DNA of 64,000 nt from Rhexocercosporidium sp. MPI-PUGE-AT-0058. Taxonomy: Eukaryota > Ascomycota > Leotiomycetes > Helotiales. Under the pieces are notes generated by a model, which was not told the DNA's origin, did not search any database, and saw only the letters and a program-made list of their open reading frames with translations. Positions 44,480 to 54,601 of the stretch are shown here, piece after piece; the first letter of the stretch is position 1; each line of letters starts with the position of its first letter. The stretch covers positions 62,001-126,000 of the forward strand of contig JAGTJL010000017.1 in the NCBI GenBank assembly GCA_020746875.1, read 5' to 3'. Made by a program: the position numbers and the translations under genes.

Positions 44480-46183
44480 ACAACGAAGCAATGTCGAGGA
44501 GGTAGGGATCTGCCATTGTCGCTATTGTGTTATGCGCACTGTGAATCGCGGTCAGCAGCCACCAGTTGCCACAAAAAGCCATTGGTGGCAAGCTGCGAGA
44601 CATCTTCCTATCACCAAAGGTAGGAACGGCATTATCCGAAAAGGCGTATCGTCAATCAGCTTTACAGTAACCCCTTATTCTAACTAGTATCCTGCCACAG
44701 TTTCGAACCTAAATGAGTCTGAATCAGAGCTAAACTTCGTTTGAAGTGTGGCTTGAATCTGTCTTAAATCTATTATGTGGCTAAAAGTCGTCCTGGTGGC
44801 CTTTAACATTAAGGGTAATTCCGAAGAGCATGAACGCTCTCACCGTAGCCCTCGATTCAATCAATAGCTGCAGTCGGAATTTGCTGAGCTTTCTCGCCCG
44901 GATCCAGCTCCCTAGAGGTGGCACTCAAACCCTGAAATCAGACACTGAATTAGAGAACTGAGTGGCTCGTTGCCGGCAGGCGTGGCCCTGGGGGTTTGGG
45001 GGAAATCGACGGCATGACCTTCGGATTAAAGCGCGAGTTTCGCCTGTCCTAGGTGTTGGAATAAAGCCAATAAGCTGACGGTTGGATTGAAAGGGGCTGA
45101 AATGAACTTCCTTTTGGCTGACATCCGAGTGAAGCCAAGTCGTTGAACAATAACCAGGGCGAGGGTGAAGCAGCAGATAGCAGCATTAATAAATGTCGTC
45201 TCCATCAAATCAGTAGTACGAAAGGTACTATACCCAACTGATACGCGCCCAATTTTGAGGAAACTACACACCCAACACCACGCAAAGGAAGATTCCGCGA
45301 GGAACTCGAAAACGAAGCCCTCTTCGGGTTCTTCCCCCTGTTCCATACGGAGGGGCCTCCTTCACTGCCACGCCACCAAACTCGATCCTGGAGGCGTCCA
45401 GATACCTTTATGACGTCCGGCTAGTCCTGGAAGGGAGCTATATCAGGCATTCCAAGCATTTCTGATATCTGATATTTCGCAACTGGTATTGAAAAATGCT
45501 AGAAGTCTAGACCATTCCTGGTCCACCCTACATAACACTACTGTCAGCCATCTCGCTGGCTCGAACGAACCCAATCTAAGAATGCAAGCAACCACAGGAA
45601 AGCGAGTCGTGGGGAAGACGGCAGCACCGCACCATTGGAACGATTTCCGCCTCAGTCCTCAAAATCTGTGTCAGGTGGCGTTTTGTACACCATAGCACTG
45701 CATGTGCCCCACCCCCAATAGCGTCTCGGCAGACCAATTATTGCAAGATCCAGCCTAGCGACCCCCCAATTATATCGGCTGGAAGAGTTCCCTTGATCTA
45801 CGGTCCTCATAGAAGAACGCTAGAAAGGTTTTAGCGTTATAGCCTGGATTCATGGAAATCATGGCTGCCAGCAGTCGACCCGATAGGGCACATGTAAACT
45901 TAATGCAAGATCATTACTCGCTGGGGATATGATATTGTGGAGACGCTTCCCTTCTGAATCGGCAGCTTCCCAAATGTTATCGCTGTGGCGCTGCTAGAGC
46001 AGGGCATCCTGATCTCACCTACGCTCGAATATAATCCATAGTAATATCAAACTGGATGGCCAGAGCTCGCAGTTACATAAAACAGGCCTCCTCATCTAAA
46101 CTCTTGTTTGATCTCCATTCCTTGCACTCCCCTATACCCCTCCTTGAAGCCGCGCCTCCCTGGGACCCACACTCAAGTTGACG
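44480..46183. other. Intergenic, nothing recognised
   Basis: Open frames of 60-106 codons on both strands show no domain or splice logic. Probably the flank of the piggyBac relic and the promoter of the membrane-protein gene. Confidence 0.45.
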
Positions 46184-47351
46184 ATGACATCCACGGCAAA
46201 CTCGACGACTACTTACTCCCAGGAATTTCTCAATCAGGAAACTGGCAATTTACTCACCGCACTATCAGCACTGTTTATTGCCCTCAACACAATCTTTCTG
46301 GCGCTGAGATTCTACGCTCGTTCCACTACCCCAAGAGGAACAGGATGGGATGACGTATTTATTGTTTTCAGTTACGTTGCCAACATTGCCTTATGCATCG
46401 TTTCCATCTGTAAGTTACCTCGCCATTACAGAAATTGCTTCTAACAAATTCGCAGTAATCGTTCCTTACGGTGGTGTGGGTCTGCACTTAGCCCGAGTTA
46501 AGATGACCAACCCGCATCTCCTCACTGGCTGGGCAAAAGGTATTCTAGCCATAGAGCTGATTTACCTCACCGCCGTAGCACTTCCAAAGCTGTCAGTCTT
46601 GTGCTTATACCTTCGCATCTTCACCACAAAATCCAGCCGTCGCCTCGCCCAGGCTATCATAATCTTTATCGCGGTCAACTGGGCGGCTTTCATGGTGGCT
46701 GTTTGCTTTCAGTGTATACCGCTGGCATACTGGTGGGATAGAACGATCCCAGGAGGGAAATGTTTCAATGTCCAGGCTTTCTACAGGATTATGTGTGTGC
46801 CGAATATCGTCACGGATATAGTTGTTATGGTGTTGCCCATCAAAGTCGTCGTAGAGCTAAAGCTTCCCACGATCAAGAAAATCGCGCTGTTCATCGTTTT
46901 CTTGACCGCCAGCTTGTGAGTTCTCGCGATGACATCTAGTCTTTGATTAAACGCTGATTACTTTTACTATAGCGGGCTCGTCGCATCGGTCATCCGATTC
47001 ACTGTCTTCTTCAAAACAGACGCATTCACAGACAGGACCTGGGAGTCCGTCCCTCTCGTTGGATGGTCCGTTGTCGAAGCTGGCATGTACCTCATCGCAG
47101 CTTGCTTACCTCTTCTCCGCCCTATTTTGACAAAACATGCCCCTAAATGGCTGAAGAACAAGATCTCCTCGACTTTCAAAACATATAGCAACAGCAGAAG
47201 CCACGATCTCCAGATGAATGCCCTCAACAGCAATCCGAATGTGAGCGTAGCACAAGGCAAGCAGAATAAGTTTTCAGAGAGCGAGACGAAATTAGTGAAT
47301 GGTGATAAGGAAATTGCTGTAACAATAGAGATCTCTCAAGAGAGCCGGTAA
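46184..47351 (+). CDS. Fungal rhodopsin-like (SAT4/PTH11-type) integral membrane protein, 354 aa
   Basis: Exons 46184-46409, 46456-46915 and 46973-47351; introns of 46 nt (CTAAC branch site, CGCAG acceptor) and 57 nt; total 355 codons including stop, all phases closed. Seven hydrophobic segments are visible: LLTALSALFIALNTIFLALRF, FIVFSYVANIALCIVSI, ILAIELIYLTAVALP, IIIFIAVNWAAFMVAVCF, IMCVPNIVTDIVVMVLPI, IALFIVFLTASLFGLVASV and WSVVEAGMYLIAACLPLL. GTGWDDVF, KLSVLCLYLRIF and CFN.QAFY are hallmarks of the fungal rhodopsin-like domain. The Ser/Asn-rich cytosolic tail starts near residue 290. Members are plasma-membrane proteins of mostly unknown ligand, some linked to host sensing. Confidence 0.85.
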
Positions 47352-48812
47352 TGCAACTTGAATAGCGCGTATGTAGCCGACTTTGTCGCATTCCGACGGT
47401 GACTTCGAGTATTACTTCAGACATCTCTGTGATAAGTTCCACGGCATAACACTTTAGGTAGGACCGAAACAAAGATACCGGGAGGCGGAGTACCTATAGA
47501 CTTGGGATTAATTTTCCTTTTCGCTGGTTCCGTTTGAGTCTGCGGACGTGAGCAACTACTGGTTTAACTTAACGTGAGGGTAAGTATACCGAAGCCGAGG
47601 GTAAGCATGCTGGAGCAGAGCCAAAATTCTGTTCGTGTATCCCTTCTGTCCCATCCCTAGATAGAATAAAATAAAATGTCCGGACGCAGTAACCGTTTCC
47701 GAGTTCTCGATCCTGTGCCACCACTTGTGAAGCTCATGGAGTAGTGTACTTGTGTCGCTCCCGGGATTTCGGGAAGGGAGGGCGGTTGAGATCTGTTCCC
47801 ACGAAAACTCATCCTGACCGATATCGCATCCTATTCTACTGTCCACTGCGCTGTGAGAAACTCACTGGGTGGATGCCTCGCAGTTTTTGATCGGCTTTCG
47901 TCTTTTTATACACAAGGGGAGAGTAAGAGCAGATAACTCAAGTTTTTTGTGGAATTTTGTGGCTTTGATTGAGAAGTATTCATTTGCTTAGATGACTTCA
48001 AGCAATGTAACAAGCCAACGAGGAACAGCGTCGTCAAATCTACGAGCTCGAGGAATGAGATGGGTTCGCCATCTAGCACAAGTTGCCCCTGTCAAGGATG
48101 ACAAACCAGAGTTGGAAGTGTTATGCAAGCGGTTCTATTAGTTGATTCAAGACGCACAATAGTATTGTATCAGCCAAGTCGTGGGGTCAGAAGCGTTGTT
48201 TGAAGCGGATATAAAGAAGTACATAAAAAGGACCACATGCCATTTAATAATCCAATGAACATCACCGCCGTAAAGCGAAATACGGAGGCTTGCAAGCAGT
48301 TGATGCATTACATATTCCGGCTCAAAGATATTCAACCCGAGAAGTTGCTAGAAGGACTTTGACGGAGAGATAGCAAATGGCCATTGATGGCCTGTGGATG
48401 AAGGTTGAGGAGTTTTTGTGGTGGAAGAGGAGCAGGGGGAGGGCTTGGGAAGAGGAAAAAATGGGATTGTCGCAAACCGGAATTATCAGTGCTGGAAGAC
48501 CTGGGTAGTATGTATTATGATGCTAGAAACTATCAGATCAACAGATAACACCGAATCAAGGAGAAGGCGGGGTATGTATATATAGTATGAAAGAGACAGA
48601 GGGTGAGATGATTAAGGCGGGGACGAGTACCCTCAGCGTCAGCACGGCGTTCCACTCTGTCAGAATGGGAAAGGACGAGAAGACGTCGAGCTCGTGGCCA
48701 AGGTAACGGGCTCATGGAGGATCCTGTTGAATTATTCAAGCATCTCACACTGAGCCTCATCAACCTCGTCACTGTCACCCAAAATGTCTCCAAGTAACCT
48801 CGAAACGATCTC
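47352..48812. other. Intergenic, nothing recognised
   Basis: Short frames only (for example 47556-47846 minus). The right end overlaps the 3' flank of the nuclease-like gene. Confidence 0.45.
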
Positions 48813-50313
48813 TCATACAAGTAGGTATTTTGATAACCACGGCCAGTATTCCTCGACACCGTATGCAGTGATGACTTCCAAAGCCCCAAGAGTTCGATAT
48901 ACTCCTATAATGTTATCTGTAGTTCCAATATCAACCATTCCTCGTAACATCTAACATATTAGCCGCCGCTCAAGAAACCAAGTACTATCGAGCCACTCAC
49001 CCTACTACAACCGTCTGTCTCAATATAGCAATAACAAACCTGCCAAGTGTGGCCAGATACCGCAACCGATGGAACAGGCAGTATATCATGTCCTTTGCGC
49101 GTCAAGTATAAAAGCTCTTCAAGTCGTTGGAACAGCGCAGAGTTCCATATCGCAATTTGCAATAGCGGATCGTGATTTGAGCGCCTCTTCTTCAGCTCGA
49201 TCGAGGAAAATAATGGCTTCTCTCGTATATAGTAACCCCCAGTCTGGTTTATGCTCCAGACCTCTCCATCTGGAAGCTACTTCAGTCTATCTTTGATTTT
49301 CCGTATCTCGTCCTTCGTCGGCTCGATAAATAGACCATAATCAACCCCCTTGCCTTCGTATTGGAAGCCTTCCACGCCAGAACCGCGGGGAATAAGCGTC
49401 GGCGGCTGGATATTTGTGCTGGTGCTGTATTCAATCAGCAAAAGAGGCGAAAAACTTTGCAGAGACGAACACATTCTCAATTGCGGCTCTCCCATTTGTT
49501 CGGGAAGCAGCCATATCGAGCAGCGGCCGAACAACTTCTTCTCCCCAACTTGCTTCCGGCTTGTCGCATTCAAAGCATTTCCGCGCATTATTGTATATCC
49601 GTACAATGGCCATGAACGTATCAAGTACTTGCTCGTCTGCCGGGTCATCATAGAACAGATCATCGTCTTCGGCATCGCAATCGTCAAGATAAGGTGTAAG
49701 CAGAGACTGAAAATTCACTTAAGTTTATTCCAATGGCTGGGAGAGATACCCTAATTGATCGAGGCATCAGACCTCTTCCTCTCCGCGTAGCTCGCAGTAC
49801 CTTATTGTTAAGCTTTTGCACCGTAAAAGGAACTTCATTGCCCGGGTGTCGCATTTGAAGGTAGGTTGTTGGTGGATCAGCATTCTCTAGATCATGGAAA
49901 GTCTTTGCGGGACTGCGACTCCTGGTTCGGCTTCGGGTCTTTGATCCAGAGGCGATGCTTGTTTGGCTGAGGGTTGTGGCGCTTGTGAGCATGACCAGAG
50001 AGGATCCCAATGCATTGTTGATTGATGTTGTGTACCGCGATGCTTGTTCGCGACTGCGATTGCGGCTGCTAGATCGCAAAGCGCGGGAGCTCTCAACAGA
50101 ACCCATGGTCCCCGGTTCTAACTTCAAAGGTTGTTTCTGTCTTTTCTGGCGCGTTTCGACTATTGGGAGTGAAAGCGCTCGTCGCTTTCGGATAGGGTTT
50201 GCGTGTTGAGGTTCAATATTGGCGGCGATGGGGGCAGTTCTTTCACATGCCTGCATGCCCTGCTCGTAAGCATCTTCAAGCCAGCCCTCGACCGTGCTTG
50301 CAGGCTGCATCAC
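48813..50313 (-). pseudogene. PD-(D/E)XK nuclease-like protein (fungal PDDEXK_12 type) with one in-frame TAG
   Basis: ATG at 50313. The N-terminal region is basic and Ser/Arg-rich (KTRSRTRSRSPAK). The body starts SLLTPYLDD after an intron ending near 49708, then EASWGEEVVRPLLDMA. An intron (acceptor CCAG near 49407) joins AAIEN to PPTLIPRG. GKGVDYGLFIEP supplies the Asp and FSSIELKKRR the ExK of the fold; LLQIAIWNSALFQRL and VSGHTWQ follow. A last intron 48951-49000 leads to DIGTTDNIIGVYRTLGAL and TGA at 48813-48815. Between the Asp and ExK blocks, codon 49277-49279 is TAG in the open frame (KDRLK, stop, LPDGEVWSINQT), and no intron of realistic length removes it. The family is a fungal expansion of unknown substrate. 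It was probably functional until recently. Confidence 0.75.
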
Positions 50314-50934
50314 GGGTTGGTGGAGATAGAATCAGGTGGCAAGTCGAGCAATGGCGTATATGATGCCATTGAAGGCACGCGGGGCACGTAATCGGCGGAA
50401 AATGCTCATGTTGTTGTTCGAGATGATATTTAATTTTCGCTCGTTTGGAAGGCTTTTAGCCTTAGTCCCAAATCTCACTGGGCGGCCCGTCGTGCACTGG
50501 TTTTCGAAGGTGCTGACATCAAATCATACAATTCTGATTCGGGAAACAAGGGTCTACAAGTGCATGTGTCTTGTCGATACCGATATCTCTGATGTTACCC
50601 AAACGATCAAGCCTTACGTCCCTGATAGTTTACCAGGTAAATATGTTACGCGCGAGCTTAGTCGTGGCAAGCCGTACATGAAAAAAGCCAAATACAGTTC
50701 AGACTTCGAACTACTTTGCCGCGTCCGCTCCTACAATCTCTATCAAGAGCCTGGGCTGTTGCTCATGCGATAAGTTATTAGATTTTATGGTGCAATTGTG
50801 AAGTCTCGTACCGTACTCAACGCTATATTCTATGCAATAGAAAGATGCAGGCATCCGGGGGAAACAAGGTCAACAGCCAATCTACCAACGGAAGAACGAA
50901 AAGCACGATTTCGGATGATCAACCCACATTGCTC
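50314..50934. other. Intergenic, one weak ORF
   Basis: A + frame of 145 codons (50336-50773) shows no motif, and its first third overlaps the 5' region of the nuclease-like gene. I do not call it a gene. Confidence 0.35.
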
Positions 50935-52799
50935 TCAATATTCCGTGACATCAACTGTCAGTTCTGGAATCCTCGTGTACTGACGAAAGTAGTTGAGGTA
51001 TTCCGGCCACTTTGCATCTCCAAGTGTAGACAGATCCACATTTCCATTTCTGCCAACACCGTATTTGATCACAATCTTCCGCTGTCTCCTGGTCCCTTTC
51101 AGCATACCTTCTGAATCGAGGTATGAGTTCACGGGATCGATCATCGCTGCGCGAGAATTCTCTGCCATAGTTGTCATCGCTTGCAGGGGTTCGCTGCTCG
51201 TCTCGTCGGGAAATCGAATCGTGAAGACGACTGGCTGGTAACTCTGTACTTCCTGCGGATAGTTAGTCGAAGTCTCTACAAGCTCTGATAACGTAGGCGA
51301 TGGAGCCGAGTCGGTATGCCTTACAAGTTCCAGTGGAAACTCGGCTTCAGGTATCCCAGCTCTCAGCAGACTATCCTGGATTCTAAGTCCAGATTCGGAA
51401 GAGATATCATGTAGTGGTGAAGGGGCGGATAGAGTTTCGGGCGGTTCCTCCAACTCAAATTCTCGGCACTCTTCTACAGGATGCTCGACTGGCTCAAGCC
51501 GAGGAGACGTATGTCTATCCTCTCTGGTCAAGGTTTCGTTGTTCTTCTTTTTCGAGGTTGGAAGGGACGTCCAGTTCAAGTCGTCTGCAGATGGTTCAGC
51601 ATAGCAGATTTCTTCCTTTTCCAGTGTTATTTCAGCCTTCTTCTTGTTCTTCTTTGAGGCCCACGAGGACCCCGAGGACCCCCATCCGAAGTCTCCAACA
51701 GGTTCCTCACGTACTTCTTCAAGGGGAGGATTCTTGTCGACCAAGTACTTGCTCTTCTTTGTCTTCTTCTTGACTGACAAGAACCCCCATTCAAAGTCTT
51801 CCTTCGCCTTCTCAACCACTTCTACTACAGGCTCCTCAACCGTTCTTTTAAGGGGATAATTATCTTCGATCAAGTACTTGCTCTTCTTCTTCTCCTTCTT
51901 CGACACCGACGACAACCCCCATCCAAAGTCGTCCTCCTTCTCCTCAATCATTTCTACTACAGGCTCTGGAGCTGGTGCGGGAGGGGGGTCACTCTCGTCG
52001 ATAAAGTGCTTGCCCTTCCTCTTGTTCTTCTTCGAGATCGAGAAGGAACCCCAGTCATAGTCTACAGGCTCTGGAGCTGGCTCTTCACCAGGAATTTCCG
52101 CTGGATAGTCTTCGACTCTAGGTGGCTCTTCTTCTGCTGAATATTCTTTTACTGTAGGATGATCAAATTCAGGAGAGGTAGGCCTAGGTTCTTCGGGGAC
52201 AGGTTCTTCGGGGACAGGTACAGATTCTGGAGCCAGAGGCATCTCATCCCTATCCTCTACATCCGCTTCCTGAACAGGATTCTGGTTAGCTAAGGGCTCA
52301 TCAGATGATGACACTTCAACTGAATATTCCACGGGAACAAGATTTTCACGAAGAGGATCTGGCAAAGTCGATGCTCGAGTCGCACCAACCACAGCTTCCG
52401 ACCGCATGCTGTTTCCAGCACTAGAGTGAATTGACTGTCCACGAGATAGAGTAATAGTCTGCTGTATATCACCCTGGAACGGAACGATACTTCCATTCAC
52501 CGAGAGAAAGTTTGTGAGTTCTCTTTCAGACTCCATGAGTAGGCTATGAATAGCATCTCCAGTAGAACTCCGATGTGGTTTGCTATGCAGAAATTTTGTC
52601 CATGTTAAAGAGAAGGGGTCGAAGCTCATGGCAATAGCTTGGTGATTATCGGACGCATTGTTGAGACACAAGGTGAGTACTTCAACCTTGGACCCATATA
52701 GCCATCGGAGGTTCGCTTCAGGCAATTAGTCGTGAATAGTGCTACTGGTTGAAATGGCAACCCACCTAGTAGTTGTACGCGCAGCTCGTTCGAAGCCAT
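50935..52799 (-). CDS. Acidic protein with Trp-Gly/Lys-rich repeats, 604 aa, two exons
   Basis: Exon 1 52799-52766 (MASNELRVQLL), intron 52716-52765 (50 nt, GACTAAT branch site), exon 2 52715-50935; 605 codons with stop, phases close. After a folded-looking N-terminal stretch (WLYGSKVEVLTLCL, SFDPFSLTWTKFL), residues about 130-430 are Pro/Glu-rich with five diverged repeats: a Trp-Gly dipeptide in acidic context followed by a Lys cluster (DWGSFSISKKNKRK, FGWGLSSVSKKEKKK, FEWGFLSVKKKTKK, FGWGSSGS, LNWTSLPTSKKK). The C terminus has RQRKIVIKYGVGRNGNVDL and ends PELTVDVTEY. Fungal proteins with repeated WG-KKxKK units are known by appearance, but I know no function. Lys clusters suggest nuclear or nucleic-acid contact (inference). 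Confidence 0.72.
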
Positions 52800-53317
52800 T
52801 GATCTGTATAGTCTTAAACTCACACTTCTTTTTGCAAGAATTCTGGGAGGTCAGGAGGGCAAGACGGATGAGTCTGAACGAGTTCGAAAAGCAACGAAGA
52901 TGTGGGAGGACGGCAGATAGTCCTAGTGTTTGAAGGGCGAAAGCGACAAAAAGATCACACTGCTTCGTGGACATACTGGGCATGCAGGGTTGTGAGGTAT
53001 GGTTGGACCACGTGTATGCGTAGCTGTGGGTGACCAAATTGAGACAACCTGAAGAGGTTGGCGATCACGTTTTCCCTAACGCTGCACATGCCATGTACTT
53101 TCAAATATCACATATATGGTGTCTTGCATAATATATATGCACGCAAGAATCACTCATCTGAACACACATATACGTGCCCTTTGGGAAGTTTCGTTTTTGT
53201 GATCGAGCAAGATCCTGGCCGGGCGTCTTATGCTCAACAAACTCGTCTTGACGGCTTGCGCCTCAGCTCCTTGATTCGAGACCTTATTTGCTCCGATTTT
53301 ACCATCTAGACGTCGCG
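52800..53317. other. Intergenic, nothing recognised
   Basis: Promoter side of both the repeat-protein gene (minus) and the BTB pseudogene (plus). No clear element was seen. Confidence 0.4.
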
Positions 53318-54064
53318 ATGACAACCTCATTCCCAGAGTACGCAACACCGCCTTACAAAGTTGAGAGTGTTGTTTCTCCTGTTTTCTGAGAACATGCTTT
53401 GCTCGAAAATATGGCTGTGTATTTGTAGTCTAGCATGCTGATTATTGCAAATATAGAACTCCCAATTCCCGCCTCTTCAAATTCATCGTCGGTGAAAGTA
53501 TTGATGGGATCCCGGCCGAATTTTCAGTTCACGAAGAAGCGGTCGCTCGGCTCTCCAAACCACTCCACAGCTTGTTGAGAGGCGACCTTTGTGGAAGCGC
53601 AGACCGGCTGTACGATATGGGAGAAAGTCAGCAAGGAAACTTTGGGCGTTTTGTTCAGTTCGCATATACTGGCGATTACTCCATTCCGCAGTCTTCACTA
53701 CGCAAGAAACTGGCATATTCTGGTGCGGGTAGTCCTTTTGACGAGTGAGGTACAAGAAGGATAAAAAGGGCAAAAAAACGGGTAAGAAAGCTATAAGTAG
53801 CTGGGATATCGAGACTATGCCAGCAGAGCCTGAGCCTGAGCCTGGGCCTGAGATAGAACCAGAGTCAATGCCGGCCTTTCGTACAAGACGACAAGGCTAC
53901 CCACCGTCAGCGAGGCGGGAGTTGGTGACTTGAGGAGTGTGGTCTGTCAGTATATGGCTTTGAATGCTGAGGTTTCTCTCTCTTCATACTGGATTCATGG
54001 ACTTGCGGAAGGAGGTCGCTTTGTTAAAGATTTCTTCAAATTCGCACTACAGAGAATGCTTTAG
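53318..54064 (+). pseudogene. BTB-domain gene, broken by frameshifts and an internal deletion
   Basis: ATG 53318 gives MTTSFPEYATPPYKVESVV. After an unplaced intron the BTB core reads SRLFKFIVGESIDGIPAEF, VHEEAVARLSKPLHSLLRG and GRFVQFAYTGDYSIP (53475-53690), the standard fungal BTB pattern. It then meets TGA at 53746-53748; one frame over, YKKDKKGKKTGKKAISSW continues to 53933. A further frame change leads to the family C terminus GDLRSVVCQYMALNAEV, then AEGGRFVKDFFKFALQRML and TAG 54062-54064. The usual middle helical block of the family is missing. It is not closely related to the intact BTB gene at 2399. Confidence 0.72.
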
Positions 54065-54601
54065 ATACCTCAGAGGTACGAATATACGTGGATATGATTA
54101 CAGAGTGAAAGGTTTGTGGGAGTAGTCACATGCGATAGAAATACCGTGCTGGGCCATAAGCGAGAAGGAAAACAAACAAAATCCTCTTGAATCAACCCGG
54201 AAGACTCGAAACAAAAGCATTTGGTATCATGAGAATCTACTCCGTCTCTAGCTAATGTAGTATGTCCAGCTCGCTCTTCACGGCCCTGTAAAAGACCCCT
54301 AGGTATAGACACATCCCAATGCCACCTTCCCTATCCGATCCGATCCCTCGATTTCTGGTATATAAAAAGAACACGAACAAAGAAGATGATGCAAGCGATG
54401 TCCCCTTATATACTACCAGAGTATTGCTTTTCTCCTCTGAAGATAAATCCCATTCCCAATCCTATTCCCATCCCTAATCCAGCGCCGAGAGAAAGAGTAA
54501 AGTAGATAAGAGAAAAGAAAAGAACTCGAATGTGTTTTCGATAAAATACACTATGTGCATCATATGTATGTAAGGCGTAGTGGGGTATAGGTAGTAGCCT
54601 C
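54065..54601. other. Intergenic between BTB pseudogene and disordered-protein gene
   Basis: Convergent 3' ends. No gene or repeat seen. Confidence 0.5.

Noticed and set aside
31933..49279. Reassignment or programmed read-through of UAG as an explanation for three internal TAG codons
   Set aside because: Profilin (60566-60568) ends in TAG at the conserved C terminus, so UAG works as a normal stop. Contexts after the three TAGs (A, G, C) share no read-through motif.
50336..50773. 145-codon + strand ORF upstream of the nuclease-like gene
   Set aside because: It partly overlaps the 5' region of the opposite gene and has no domain. Probably chance.
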